From an uncultured Mycoplasmatota bacterium (lineage in GTDB: Bacteria > Bacillota_I > Bacilli_A > RF39 > UBA660): a stretch of 41,451 nucleotides of DNA. Position 1 is the first letter of the stretch. The number at the start of each line of letters is the position of its first letter. The stretch is from positions 1 to 41,451 of the forward strand of contig CAMPBR010000005.1 of the NCBI GenBank assembly GCA_946639185.1. Reading direction: 5' to 3'. Shown here one piece after another: positions 29,624 through 39,511 of the stretch. The notes beneath the pieces are model-generated. The model was not told the DNA's origin and did not search any database. It saw nothing but the letters and a program-made list of their open reading frames with translations. Both the position numbers and the translations under genes were made by a program.

Positions 29624-30028
29624 TTATCTATATTGTCTTTTTCTTTCAAAATCAGGATCTTCACTAGTTAATTCATCTAATTCTTTTTTAGTAAATTTTT
29701 CATCAATTGATAATCCGTATTGACTTAATTTTTGATTATATATATCAAGATATTTTTCTTCCATATCATCTTGACTTAATAATTTTTCTTGATTTAAACC
29801 AAGAGTTTCATAAATTCTAATATTCCAAATCAAATGCTTACCACTAGCTGTATAACATAAAGCTGTTGCCATAGCTGTTTTATCAAAGTTTTTCTTATCC
29901 TCATCCGTTATCATATTACTAATACAAAACTCCTTAAAAGTTTGAAGTAATACTTTTTTATTTAATTCTTTCTTACCATCAATAACTTTAAAATCATCTT
30001 TGATTAGTTTATATTCTCTTTGTATCAT
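29624..30028 (-). CDS. Hypothetical protein
   Basis: Start refined to ATG 30028 after GAGGGATAATA SD; terminator hairpin AAAAGAACTT/AAGTTCTTTT at 29606-29628. Confidence 0.65.
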   Translation of the reverse strand: MIQREYKLIKDDFKVIDGKKELNKKVLLQTFKEFCISNMITDEDKKNFDKTAMATALCYTASGKHLIWNIRIYETLGLNQEKLLSQDDMEEKYLDIYNQKLSQYGLSIDEKFTKKELDELTSEDPDFERKRQYR

Positions 30029-30058
30029 TATTATCCCTCTTATCACACTACCCAAAAC

Positions 30059-30340
30059 TTAGGCTACCTTTTTTAAAACTTTTACCTCTTGTTTCCCAGT
30101 ATTTTTAAGTGCTTTGTTAATAGTAGAATCACTTACTATACCAAGTAATGGTTCTACACTTATTATTTTATAATATTCCCCATATTTTTTCAATGGTTTG
30201 TATGTAGGTATGTTCTTATTAGCATCCATTTTTACTAGTTTTAAAGCTACTACTTTAGATTCTATAAATTGTTCATTTTCGTATGCAGTTGTATTTATTG
30301 TTTCTACATGTCCTATATATACATTTTTATATAATGCCAT
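30059..30340 (-). CDS. Hypothetical protein
   Basis: MALYKNVYIGHVETINTTAYENEQ...; GGGAGTGATATT SD upstream of ATG 30340. Confidence 0.65.
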   Translation of the reverse strand: MALYKNVYIGHVETINTTAYENEQFIESKVVALKLVKMDANKNIPTYKPLKKYGEYYKIISVEPLLGIVSDSTINKALKNTGKQEVKVLKKVA

Positions 30341-30389
30341 AATATCACTCCCTGCCCTAAACACTTAGGAGGAATATGATACTAAATTT

Positions 30390-31205
30390 TTATTTATTTG
30401 TCAATAATCTATCTTTAAAACTACATCTCTTACATAACTCTTCTGTAACTTTGCGATTGCAGAAACCAATTTTCATAGCTTGATACCTATTACTATTAAT
30501 AATATTCTCTAAATTTTCCTTATAAATATTACCCAAATTAATTACACCATCACTATCTAAACAACATGGAACTACTGTACCATCTACTAAAATTGCTAAT
30601 TGATCTTTTAGTGCATAACATGTTCCAATTTCATTATAATAATCATTATCTAATGATGGCCATACAAACTCTTCTTGCTTATCTAAATATAAATCATCTC
30701 TTAATTTTATATGATTATTAACATCAGTTGTGGATAAATTAAAATGTTTTAAAACATTATCCACAATAACTGGGGATTTTTCATCTTTTAAAGTCCAATA
30801 TCTTAAAACTATTATCTTATTTTTTAACTTATCAACACTATTTATAATATTTTCTAAATAATTAGCTTGCTGATTTTCACTATGTAGAGAAATATTTATT
30901 TGTCTTACGGCTTCATGATTTAAGATATCCACTTTATCTTTAAGTAATGTTCCATTAGTAGTTATATTAACATGTTTATTATATTTAGATGCGATATCTA
31001 ATAGTTTTTTTAAATCTGGGTGAAGAAGTGGTTCACCTTTTACATGTAAGTAAATATAATCTGTGTAATCATTTATTTTTTTTAAAATACTTTCAAATTC
31101 GTGGGGAGTAATTGTTTTCTTTACTCTATGATCAATACTGCAAAATGAGCACGATAAGTTACAAATATTAGTTATTTCTATATATATTCTTTTAAATTTT
31201 TTCAT
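30390..31205 (-). CDS. Radical SAM protein with SPASM-like C-terminal cysteines
   Basis: ITNICNLSCSFCSIDHR (CxxxCxxC), KGEPLLHPDL, TNGTLL, and C-terminal GTCYALK...VVPCCLDSDGVINLGNI...LCKRCSF. Confidence 0.88.
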   Translation of the reverse strand: MKKFKRIYIEITNICNLSCSFCSIDHRVKKTITPHEFESILKKINDYTDYIYLHVKGEPLLHPDLKKLLDIASKYNKHVNITTNGTLLKDKVDILNHEAVRQINISLHSENQQANYLENIINSVDKLKNKIIVLRYWTLKDEKSPVIVDNVLKHFNLSTTDVNNHIKLRDDLYLDKQEEFVWPSLDNDYYNEIGTCYALKDQLAILVDGTVVPCCLDSDGVINLGNIYKENLENIINSNRYQAMKIGFCNRKVTEELCKRCSFKDRLLTNK

Positions 31206-31206
31206 A

Positions 31207-33162
31207 CTACAACTCACTTTTTAATTCAAATAAAGCATCTCTTAATTCCATAGCTCTTTCGAAATCTAAATTACTTGCAGCTTCTTTCATAGAAGCTTCT
31301 ATTTCTTCTATCATATTCATTAATTCTTTCTTATCCATCTTCTTAGATTTAGCTTTAGCTTTACTATCAACTTTATTAGATATGACTTCTCTAATCTCTT
31401 TAATGATTGTTTTTGGAACAATTCCATGTTCTTCATTATATTTTTCTTGGATACTTCTACGTCTAGCTGTTTCTTTAATTGTTTCATCCATACTATCAGT
31501 TATTTTATCAGCATACATAATACAATGACCATTTGCATTTCTGGCACATCTTCCTACTGTTTGAATTAAACTTCTAGTACTTCTTAAGAATCCCTCTTTA
31601 TCAGCATCTAAGATAGCTATTAAACTAACTTCTGGAATATCTATTCCTTCACGAAGTAGATTTATTCCTACAATACAATCATATTTACCTTCTCTTAAGT
31701 CATGAATAATCTGCATTCTTTCTAAGGTTTTAACTTCACTATGTAAATAAGCTACTTTAATATCAATATCTTTTAAATAATTAGTTAATTCTTCGGCCAT
31801 GCGAATAGTTAAAGTAGTTATTAAAGTTCTTTCGTTTTTAGCTATTCTATCTTTAATTTCACCAATTAAGTCATCAATTTGTCCTTCACTTGGTCTAACT
31901 TCAATAGTTGGATCTAATAATCCAGTAGGACGAATAATTTGTTCAACAAACTTATTATTTGCTTTTTCTAGTTCATAATCACCAGGAGTTGCTGATACAT
32001 AAACTACTTGATTAATCTTTTTTTCAAATTCATCAAACTTTAGTGGTCTATTATCTAAGGCACTTGGTAATCTAAAGCCATAATCAACAAGATTTTGTTT
32101 ACGAGCTCTATCTCCATTATACATTCCTCTAACCTGTGGAAGTGTAACATGTGATTCATCGATTACTAATAAATAATCTTTAGGAAAGAAATCCATTAAT
32201 GTAGTTGGAGTTTCTCCTTCTTCACGTAGAGACATATGTCTAGAATAGTTTTCAATTCCTCGACAAAATCCAGTTTCTTCTAACATCTCTATATCATATT
32301 TAGTACGTTGTTCAATACGCTCGGCTTCTAATAATTTATTATTATCTTTAAAATATTCTACTCGTTTTGTAAGTTCACTTCTAATTCTTTTAATAGCTTC
32401 AATCATCTTTTCATCACTAGTAACAAAGTGACTTGCAGGGAAAATACTAATTGTTTTTTTATCTTGCGTAATAACGCCAGTTAAAGTATCAATTTCAGAT
32501 ATTCTATCGATTTCATCTCCAAAAAATTCAATTCTATATCCTTTTGTATTAGTATTAGTTGGGATAATTTCTAAAACATCACCTTTTACTCTAAAAGTAC
32601 CACGTTTAAAATCAAAATCATTTCTTTCGTAAGTCATTTCTACAAGTTTAGCCATAACTGTATTTCTTTCAATTGTATCTCCTACTGCTAGACTTAACAT
32701 TTTATTTTTATATTCTTCTACTTCTCCAATACCATATATACAAGATACACTAGCTACCACTATAACATCATCATATGACAAAAGAGATGATGTGGCATAG
32801 TGACGTAGTTCATCTATTTCATCATTAATAGATGAATCTTTTTCAATATAAGTATCTGTTGAAGGAACATATGCTTCTGGTTGATAATAGTCATAGTAAG
32901 AAACAAAATAACATACATGGTTATTAGGGAATAACTCTTTTAATTCAGAATATAATTGTCCTGCTAGAGTTTTATTATGAGCAAGTACTAATGTAGGTTT
33001 ATTTACTTCTTTAATAACATTAGCAATAGTAAATGTTTTACCAGTTCCTGTAGCACCAAGAAGCACTTGATCTTTCTTACCAGCTTTAATACCACTAACT
33101 AATTCTTCTATTGCTTTAGGTTGATCTCCACTAGGAGAATACTTTGATACTAAATTAAACAT
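31207..33162 (-). CDS. uvrB: Excinuclease ABC subunit B
   Basis: [24 protein letters not shown]...[16 protein letters not shown]...[27 protein letters not shown]-terminal UVR motif. Confidence 0.98.
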   Translation of the reverse strand: MFNLVSKYSPSGDQPKAIEELVSGIKAGKKDQVLLGATGTGKTFTIANVIKEVNKPTLVLAHNKTLAGQLYSELKELFPNNHVCYFVSYYDYYQPEAYVPSTDTYIEKDSSINDEIDELRHYATSSLLSYDDVIVVASVSCIYGIGEVEEYKNKMLSLAVGDTIERNTVMAKLVEMTYERNDFDFKRGTFRVKGDVLEIIPTNTNTKGYRIEFFGDEIDRISEIDTLTGVITQDKKTISIFPASHFVTSDEKMIEAIKRIRSELTKRVEYFKDNNKLLEAERIEQRTKYDIEMLEETGFCRGIENYSRHMSLREEGETPTTLMDFFPKDYLLVIDESHVTLPQVRGMYNGDRARKQNLVDYGFRLPSALDNRPLKFDEFEKKINQVVYVSATPGDYELEKANNKFVEQIIRPTGLLDPTIEVRPSEGQIDDLIGEIKDRIAKNERTLITTLTIRMAEELTNYLKDIDIKVAYLHSEVKTLERMQIIHDLREGKYDCIVGINLLREGIDIPEVSLIAILDADKEGFLRSTRSLIQTVGRCARNANGHCIMYADKITDSMDETIKETARRRSIQEKYNEEHGIVPKTIIKEIREVISNKVDSKAKAKSKKMDKKELMNMIEEIEASMKEAASNLDFERAMELRDALFELKSEL

Positions 33163-33505
33163 ACTATCCCTCCTTTTTCGAACTTATTATAGCATTTTAT
33201 AAAAGAAAAAGGAAGAACTATGTTCTTCCTAAACTACTCATAAGTTTTATATCAATATTTCATGATATTGTTTTAAATTACTAAATTGTTTTTATATTAA
33301 TATTTAATTACTAAATATCTTTAATCCTCAAGTCCTTTCAAATTTATTTATAATAGTGGGAGTATTTTATATATAAATTTTAATTATTACTATTTTATTT
33401 TATCTTTTTTTATTATATTTATTACCTATCACTTCCTTTCATGTATATAATTCTAGATTAGAAATGTGAAAATTAAATGTTTTTTACATGAAAAAAACAA
33501 GAAAA

Positions 33506-33724
33506 TTAATAAATTTTCTTGTTTAAATCTAAACCATATAATTGAAGCTTTATGGCTATAGTAGTTATTTCACTATCAGAAAAGTTTAGTTCTTTTAAAT
33601 CTTTTCTTTTCTTGCTCCATAAATCTTCTACCGTTATAATATCGTTCTCCTTTAAAAGTTTAAGTGCTTTAGTATCTAAAGATAATTCTTCGATACCTTT
33701 TTCTAAGATTTTTTTCTTTTTCAT
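33506..33724 (-). CDS. Stand-alone RNAP alpha-CTD-like helix-hairpin-helix protein
   Basis: 72 aa: LSLDTKALKLLKENDIITVEDLWSKKRKDLKELNFSDSEITTIAIKLQLYGLDL, parallel to the alpha-CTD pattern (LS.RA.N.LK..GI.TV.DL....DL..L...G..S..EI...L...GL.L). Confidence 0.65.
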   Translation of the reverse strand: MKKKKILEKGIEELSLDTKALKLLKENDIITVEDLWSKKRKDLKELNFSDSEITTIAIKLQLYGLDLNKKIY

Positions 33725-33832
33725 ACTGCCTATTTTCCCCCATAAACATATTATTTGCTTTTATGTCTTACTATTATAACACTAAAATATTTTTTTAGTA
33801 AGAAATTTTTTATTTTTTTTCTTAAATAAAAA

Positions 33833-33854
33833 AAGATAGTCACTAGACTATCTT
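33833..33854 (-). terminator. Terminator of the 33862-34557 gene
   Basis: AAGATAGTC ACTA GACTATCTT, followed on the minus strand by a T tract. Confidence 0.7.
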
Positions 33855-33861
33855 GAATATT

Positions 33862-34557
33862 CTAATTATAGAATTCTATAATAGCTTGGCATCTTGCATC
33901 AACACCATTATTTGAAGCTCTAACATGTACAGTAATTGAGCAAAAATTATATCCATCTGTAGTTGAACCATTATTATATCTTTGATTAGTATTTATACTA
34001 ATAGTACTATTTCTATCTATTGAATAAGCTGCTACCGTACATACACTTGGAGATGATTTTGTTATTAATTCTTTTATTTTAAAATATTTATATGCTTGAT
34101 AATAGTCACATGTAGAATTCAAAACACCTCTTCCTTGCTGACTATTAGAAGCTGTAGTCGCCCATAATTCAACAGTTTGTGTATTAGAAAAAGAAGTACC
34201 AGTACCGGTAATTAATGTCCCATCTGCTTTATATGCTTTTTTTCCTTCTGTTATGTCTTCTGTACTAGTTATAGTAGATAATGATACATCTACTAATTCA
34301 TCCGGTATTTTAGCTACAGTTATGTTATTATTTAATACCTTTCCATTTGTTAATAATATTTGTTCTTGTCTTGTTGGGGTTATAGATACTTCTCCATTAT
34401 AAGTTGGCTTTACCTTGGTATATAAATTATCTATTTTATCTTTGACTGTTACATTATCATTATAATAAATCTTATCAGCACCTATTTTAGTAGCTGCCAT
34501 TGCAAAAGTTCCCGTGATGATAGTTCCTAAGATGAATCCCATTAAATATTTTTTCAT
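33862..34557 (-). CDS. Secreted/surface protein with VKDKIDNLY and ADGTLITGTG motifs
   Basis: Signal peptide MKKYLMGFILGTIITGTFAMAATKIGADKIYYNDNVTVKDKIDNLYTKV; start refined to 34557. Confidence 0.7.
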   Translation of the reverse strand: MKKYLMGFILGTIITGTFAMAATKIGADKIYYNDNVTVKDKIDNLYTKVKPTYNGEVSITPTRQEQILLTNGKVLNNNITVAKIPDELVDVSLSTITSTEDITEGKKAYKADGTLITGTGTSFSNTQTVELWATTASNSQQGRGVLNSTCDYYQAYKYFKIKELITKSSPSVCTVAAYSIDRNSTISINTNQRYNNGSTTDGYNFCSITVHVRASNNGVDARCQAIIEFYN

Positions 34558-34619
34558 ATTCATCAACCTATCCTATTATTGATTAAATTATATAATATTT
34601 TCTTTTTTGTTGCAATAAA

Positions 34620-34641
34620 AAGATAGTCAAATGACTATCTT
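34620..34641 (-). terminator. Terminator of the M23 peptidase gene
   Basis: AAGATAGTCA AA TGACTATCTT followed on the minus strand by TTTTT; contains the gene's stop codon. Confidence 0.7.
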
Positions 34642-35861
34642 GAATACCAATATCTATATGTTCCACTTGGGAAACTAATTACACTTTCAGAACCTTTATA
34701 TCCATTCTTAAACATGTTTTCTGCAAATGATGAATAAGAATTCCAATTACCACATTGGTTATCTCCCCATAATCTACATGGATATACCTCTAGATGTAAA
34801 TGTATTCCAGTTACATTTCCTGTTGCACCCATATAACCTATTATTGTATCAGGAGTTACTTTCATGCCATCATAAATATTTGCATATCTATCAAGATGAG
34901 CATATGTAGCGGAATAATATGTTCCTCTTAAATTATAATAAATAGTTACATTTAGAGCCCCATCCTGATCACTCCATTTTTTTTGAATTTGACCAGTTCC
35001 TATAGAATAAATTGGTGTATTTCTACCATCTGGACTACCTAAATCTATTCCTTTATGGAAATTATAGTAACAACCACGTTTAGCAGTACAGATATGTCTA
35101 TATCCTGTAAAACTGGTTACATATCCCTTTCTAATTGGTCTTTGGAATATCGCATTTGATGCAGTTGTTGCACAATCTCTACCAATAACATCACTTCTAT
35201 TTTTACATCCTTGTTCTTTATATGATTGAGCAATAATTTTTTTTGCTTTTACTTCATCTTCAAGACTTGGAGATTCTGATAAAAGTGAAACTTTAGTTTT
35301 ATTTAATTTAGCTATTTCACTATTTAAATTTTGAATTTTTGTTTCAGACTCTTTTTCTCTTGCAGCTAATTCAATTTTTCTTTCTTCATTAGCCTTGATT
35401 AAAGCTTCTAATTCTTTTACTACTTGATCATTATATTCAGTTATTTGTTCTACTACTGACATACGATATACGACATCAGTAATTGAATTACTTCCAAATA
35501 CATAATCTAAATAAGCATTTTCACCTTGACTCATTTGAAGGTAAGCTATGACACTTTTAGTTTGTTGTTTTTTATTATCAATTTCTGCATTAGAATCAGC
35601 AATTTCTTGTTGTAGTTTAACTGCTTCATCTTGCATAGCTTTTATTTCCTCTTGTAATTTTCTTATAGAAGCACTATCTGTATTTATTTTACCTTGTGTA
35701 TTATTAATAGAATTTTGATTATTTCTTAGGTCAGCCTCTGCTTTAGATAAATCATCTAAAATTTCTCCATAAGTTACAGCAAATACTTTAGTTGGCGTCA
35801 CTAAAACTATTGTAAGCAGAAAGGTAAATAAGATTTTTTCTATTATACTTTTTCTTTTCAT
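34635..35861 (-). CDS. Coiled-coil M23 peptidoglycan endopeptidase (FtsEX partner, EnvC/PcsB/CwlO-like architecture)
   Basis: Signal peptide, long coiled coil, then FHKGIDLGSPDG and GIHLHLEVYP (M23 metal ligands); immediately downstream of ftsX. Confidence 0.9.
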   Translation of the reverse strand: MKRKSIIEKILFTFLLTIVLVTPTKVFAVTYGEILDDLSKAEADLRNNQNSINNTQGKINTDSASIRKLQEEIKAMQDEAVKLQQEIADSNAEIDNKKQQTKSVIAYLQMSQGENAYLDYVFGSNSITDVVYRMSVVEQITEYNDQVVKELEALIKANEERKIELAAREKESETKIQNLNSEIAKLNKTKVSLLSESPSLEDEVKAKKIIAQSYKEQGCKNRSDVIGRDCATTASNAIFQRPIRKGYVTSFTGYRHICTAKRGCYYNFHKGIDLGSPDGRNTPIYSIGTGQIQKKWSDQDGALNVTIYYNLRGTYYSATYAHLDRYANIYDGMKVTPDTIIGYMGATGNVTGIHLHLEVYPCRLWGDNQCGNWNSYSSFAENMFKNGYKGSESVISFPSGTYRYWYSR

Positions 35862-35863
35862 AA

Positions 35864-36763
35864 TTACACCTTTAAATATTTTCTTACAGCTCTATAACTA
35901 CCAATCATACCAACAACTACACCAATTACTAATACTAATCCTGATAATTGATAAATAAATGGTTCTGGTTCTACTAATTTTATAAGTGGTGAATATAATT
36001 GACCATTAAAGTGTTTATATCCAGCAAAATATCCATATATTATTACTAGAATTGGAATGATTGAACCAATTAATCCTAATACCATACCTTCAATTACAAA
36101 TGGCATTTTAATAGTAAAATTACTTGCTCCTACCAATCTCATGATAGATATTTCTCTTTTTCTTGAGAAAATAGTAAGTTTAATTGTATTTATAATTAAG
36201 AACACTGTTACAATAATTAAAGCTACAACAGCAAACATAGTTCCTTTATTAATTACTCTAAAAGCATCTAAGAATCTATTAACCATTGTTTCACCATAGT
36301 TTACTGAATCTACTCCATCAATAGCTTTAATCTTTTCAGCAGTATCACCTATTTCAGTTATATCTTCTACTTTAACTTGGAATGTATCCTTAAGTGGATT
36401 ATCTTCTTCACTCCAATCCTTCATAGTTGATTCTAGAATAGAAGATGATATTTCCATTTCTTCTCTTAATTGTTGTTTTGTTTTATATTCAATAGCTGAT
36501 ACGTTACTTAAATTATCTAATCTTTGTCTGATAGCTTTAACTTTTGTTTCATCTGCTTTTCTATCAACAAATACTACTATAGTAACATCTTCTTTTATTA
36601 CTTTAGTAAAGTTATTAACATTAGCTGTTCCTATTAAGGCAACTGCTACTATTATCAAAGTAATAGTTATACATGATATAGATGCAAGTGATAAAGAAAA
36701 GTTTCTAAATACACTTTTGAATGCATCTCTTATACTTCTTCCTAACATTCTAAATGGCTTCAT
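35864..36763 (-). CDS. ftsX: Cell division protein FtsX
   Basis: FRMLGRSIRDAFKSVFRNFSLSLASISCITITL...SRKREISIMRLVGASNFTIKMPFVIEGMVLG. Confidence 0.96.
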   Translation of the reverse strand: MKPFRMLGRSIRDAFKSVFRNFSLSLASISCITITLIIVAVALIGTANVNNFTKVIKEDVTIVVFVDRKADETKVKAIRQRLDNLSNVSAIEYKTKQQLREEMEISSSILESTMKDWSEEDNPLKDTFQVKVEDITEIGDTAEKIKAIDGVDSVNYGETMVNRFLDAFRVINKGTMFAVVALIIVTVFLIINTIKLTIFSRKREISIMRLVGASNFTIKMPFVIEGMVLGLIGSIIPILVIIYGYFAGYKHFNGQLYSPLIKLVEPEPFIYQLSGLVLVIGVVVGMIGSYRAVRKYLKV

Positions 36764-37448
36764 TATTATACTTTCCTTTCTCTACATCGCTTACTAATCT
36801 ACCGTCTTTTAAAGTAACAACACGTTTCTTCATTTTATCTACAATAGCTTTATCATGTGTTACCATAACGATTGTAGTATCAGTTGTATTATTAATTTCT
36901 TCTAATACTTTCATTATTTCCATACTCATTTCTGGATCTAAGTTACCTGTAGGTTCATCGCATAATAATAGCTTTGGATTATTAACTATAGCTCTAGCTA
37001 TAGCTACACGTTGTTGTTCTCCACCAGATAATTCATTTGGGTAGTTTCTAACTTTTCCTTTTAATCCAACTACTTCTAATGCCTTTAATACCTTTTTATT
37101 AATTTCTTCCTTTTTAGCTCCTATTACTTCTAAAGCAAAAGCTACATTTTCATATACTGTTGCTTTTGGAAGTAAACGATAATCTTGGAATACAATACCT
37201 AATTTTCTTCTTAGTTTATATACTTTAGAATTCTTAAGTCTAGCTACGTTTAATCCTCCAATAATTATTTCACCTTTGGTTGGTTTTTCTTCTCTATATA
37301 ACATTTTTATTAAAGTTGATTTTCCTGATCCTGTTCCTCCAATAATAAAAACGAAATCACCCTTTTTAATTTTTAAATCTAAATCATAAACAGCTGTTAC
37401 ACCGTTTTTATATTGCTTTGTTACATTTTTAATTCTAATTAACTCCAT
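36750..37448 (-). CDS. ftsE: Cell division ATP-binding protein FtsE
   Basis: FIIGGTGSGKSTLIKMLYREEKPTKGEI...GIVFQDYRLLP...LSGGEQQRVAIARAIVNNPKLLLCDEPTGNLDP. Confidence 0.97.
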   Translation of the reverse strand: MELIRIKNVTKQYKNGVTAVYDLDLKIKKGDFVFIIGGTGSGKSTLIKMLYREEKPTKGEIIIGGLNVARLKNSKVYKLRRKLGIVFQDYRLLPKATVYENVAFALEVIGAKKEEINKKVLKALEVVGLKGKVRNYPNELSGGEQQRVAIARAIVNNPKLLLCDEPTGNLDPEMSMEIMKVLEEINNTTDTTIVMVTHDKAIVDKMKKRVVTLKDGRLVSDVEKGKYNNEAI

Positions 37449-37548
37449 GATTCACCATCCTATACTAGTTATCATTATATCATACTTTTGTCATATTTTA
37501 AAAAATATTTATTACTTTTAATGTCAATTTTTGGAAAGAAAAAAAGAA

Positions 37549-38112
37549 CTATCCAGTTCTTTTAAGTATTGTATTTATAATAAAACAATGAATTGTTAAA
37601 ATAAGTATTGAATTGAACACTTTTTCTATTCCTAAAAAACTCCCTAATAAAATTATTATTATATTCACAATAAAACTACTTATTGAAATTCTTATTTTAA
37701 AATGTTTAGCGATTAATTCACTAAATATGGCCATTCCACCATTACTAAAACCAACTTTATAAACAATGCCTGTGGTTAATCCTGATAATATTCCTATAAT
37801 TATTGAAGTTATCAACAGATTTGTGGATAAAATATAAATGTTTTTAGTTATTCTTATAAATAATGGATAAATAAGTGTTGAAATAATAGCTCCTGTTGCT
37901 TGAATTTTTCCAATATATAAATAATCAATTACTAACAAAGAAATGGAAATTATTAAAATTATATTTGATGGTTCGATATTAAACCAATGATTAATAATGA
38001 TAGAAATTCCTGCTAATCCTCCAGTTACTATTTTATTAGGAAACTGAAGAATATTAAAATATAATGCAGATATAAATAAGCTAATTATTAAAATAAGATA
38101 TTTTTTTAACAT
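37549..38112 (-). CDS. YitT-family membrane protein
   Basis: FPNKIVTGGLAGISIIIN...GLTTGIVYKVGFSNGGMAIFSELIAKHF. Confidence 0.8.
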   Translation of the reverse strand: MLKKYLILIISLFISALYFNILQFPNKIVTGGLAGISIIINHWFNIEPSNIILIISISLLVIDYLYIGKIQATGAIISTLIYPLFIRITKNIYILSTNLLITSIIIGILSGLTTGIVYKVGFSNGGMAIFSELIAKHFKIRISISSFIVNIIIILLGSFLGIEKVFNSILILTIHCFIINTILKRTG

Positions 38113-38156
38113 ATTTCCTCCATAAAAAAAGTAGCTATTGCTACTCTTATTATGGA

Positions 38157-39252
38157 TTATTTTTGTTTTAAATATGCTTCTATAAAATCATCTATTTCGC
38201 CATCCATTATCTTTTGTACATTGGATGTTTCATAATTAGTTCGATGATCTTTTACCATAGAATATGGATGCATAACATAACTTCTTATTTGTGAACCAAA
38301 TTCAATATTTTGATATTCTCCTTTTATTGAATTTAATTCTTTTTCTTTCTTTTCAAGTTCTATTAAATATAATTTAGATTTTAGCATTTTCATAGCTGTT
38401 TCTTTATTTTGAATTTGACTTCGTTCATTTTGACAAGTAACTACTGTCTTTGTTGGTAGGTGAGTAATTCTAACTGCTGAATCTGTTGTATTAACCCCTT
38501 GTCCACCTTTACCACTAGAACGGTAAACATCTATTTTTAAATCTTTTTCATCTATTTCAATATTAATGCTATCATCAATCTCAGGTATAACATCAACTGA
38601 TGCAAATGAAGTATGACGTTTATTAGCAGCATCAAATGGTGATAGCCTAACTAAACGATGTACTCCCTTTTCACATTTTAAATATCCATAAGCATAACTT
38701 CCTTTTACTTCAATAGTTACACTTTTAATACCAACTTCGTCTCCTTCTTGTTCATCTAAGATTGAAAATTTAAAACCTTTACTTTCAAAATATCTTAAAT
38801 ACATGCGATATAACATATTAGCCCAATCACAAGCTTCAGTTCCTCCTGCACCAGAGTGTATTTCAAATGTACAATTATTTTTATCATATGGACCACTTAA
38901 AAGTAATAAAACAGATAACTTATCTAGTTCTTTACTCTCGTTTTTGACGTCTTCTTCTAAATTATGTAATAATTCATCATCTTTTTCAACTAATAATAGT
39001 TCGATTAATTCCAAATTATTAACATTAGAAGTTTTTAATTTTTGTATATCTTGTGTCAAGTTCTTAAGTTCAGATATATCTTTTAATACTAAATCAGCTT
39101 CTTCTTTATTATCCCAAAAAGTAGGACTAGACATCTTTAATTCTAAATCTTTTAACTCTTTCAATTTAGAATCAATGTCAAAGTGACCTCCAAAGAGAAT
39201 CTATTTCTTCCTTATTTTCCTCTAACATTTTTTTTATTTCATTAATATCCAT
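38157..39252 (-). CDS. prfB: Peptide chain release factor 2, expressed via +1 programmed frameshift
   Basis: SSGKGGQGVNTTDSAVRITHLPT (GGQ). Upstream ORF ATG 39252 encodes MDINEIKKMLEENKEEIDSLWRSL then in-frame TGA (39178-39180); slippery CTT TGA C preceded by GGAGGT; +1 shift gives ...RSL-DIDSKLKELKDLELK. Confidence 0.95.
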
Positions 39253-39314
39253 AATATCCCTCATTTACTAAATATATTATATATGATTTTTAAATAAATT
39301 AAAAGTTTAATAAA

Positions 39315-39351
39315 AAAATAATTATCCACCACCTTTGTGGATAATTATTTT
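39315..39351. terminator. Strong bidirectional terminator
   Basis: Perfect 15-bp stem AAAATAATTATCCAC / GTGGATAATTATTTT with 7-nt loop. Confidence 0.8.
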
Positions 39352-39499
39352 ATTTTTTCAAATTCAGAAACTTCACTTTCAAGTAATTTATTGTACACAT
39401 ATTTTACTATTGATAACATCAAAAGATACCGCATAGTGTAATGAATCTTTATTTTTCTTGGGCCAATAAATATAAATAAAAGTATTCATCATATGCCAT
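39345..39499 (-). pseudogene. Probable frameshifted 50-aa ORF
   Basis: SD CAGGTGATAAT + ATG 39499; removing one A from each of two A-runs (39452-39456 and 39402-39405) gives MAYDEYFYLYLLAQENKDSLHYAVSFDVINSKYVYNKLLESEVSEFEKIK*, stop inside the terminator stem. Confidence 0.4.
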
Positions 39500-39511
39500 A
39501 TTATCACCTGC

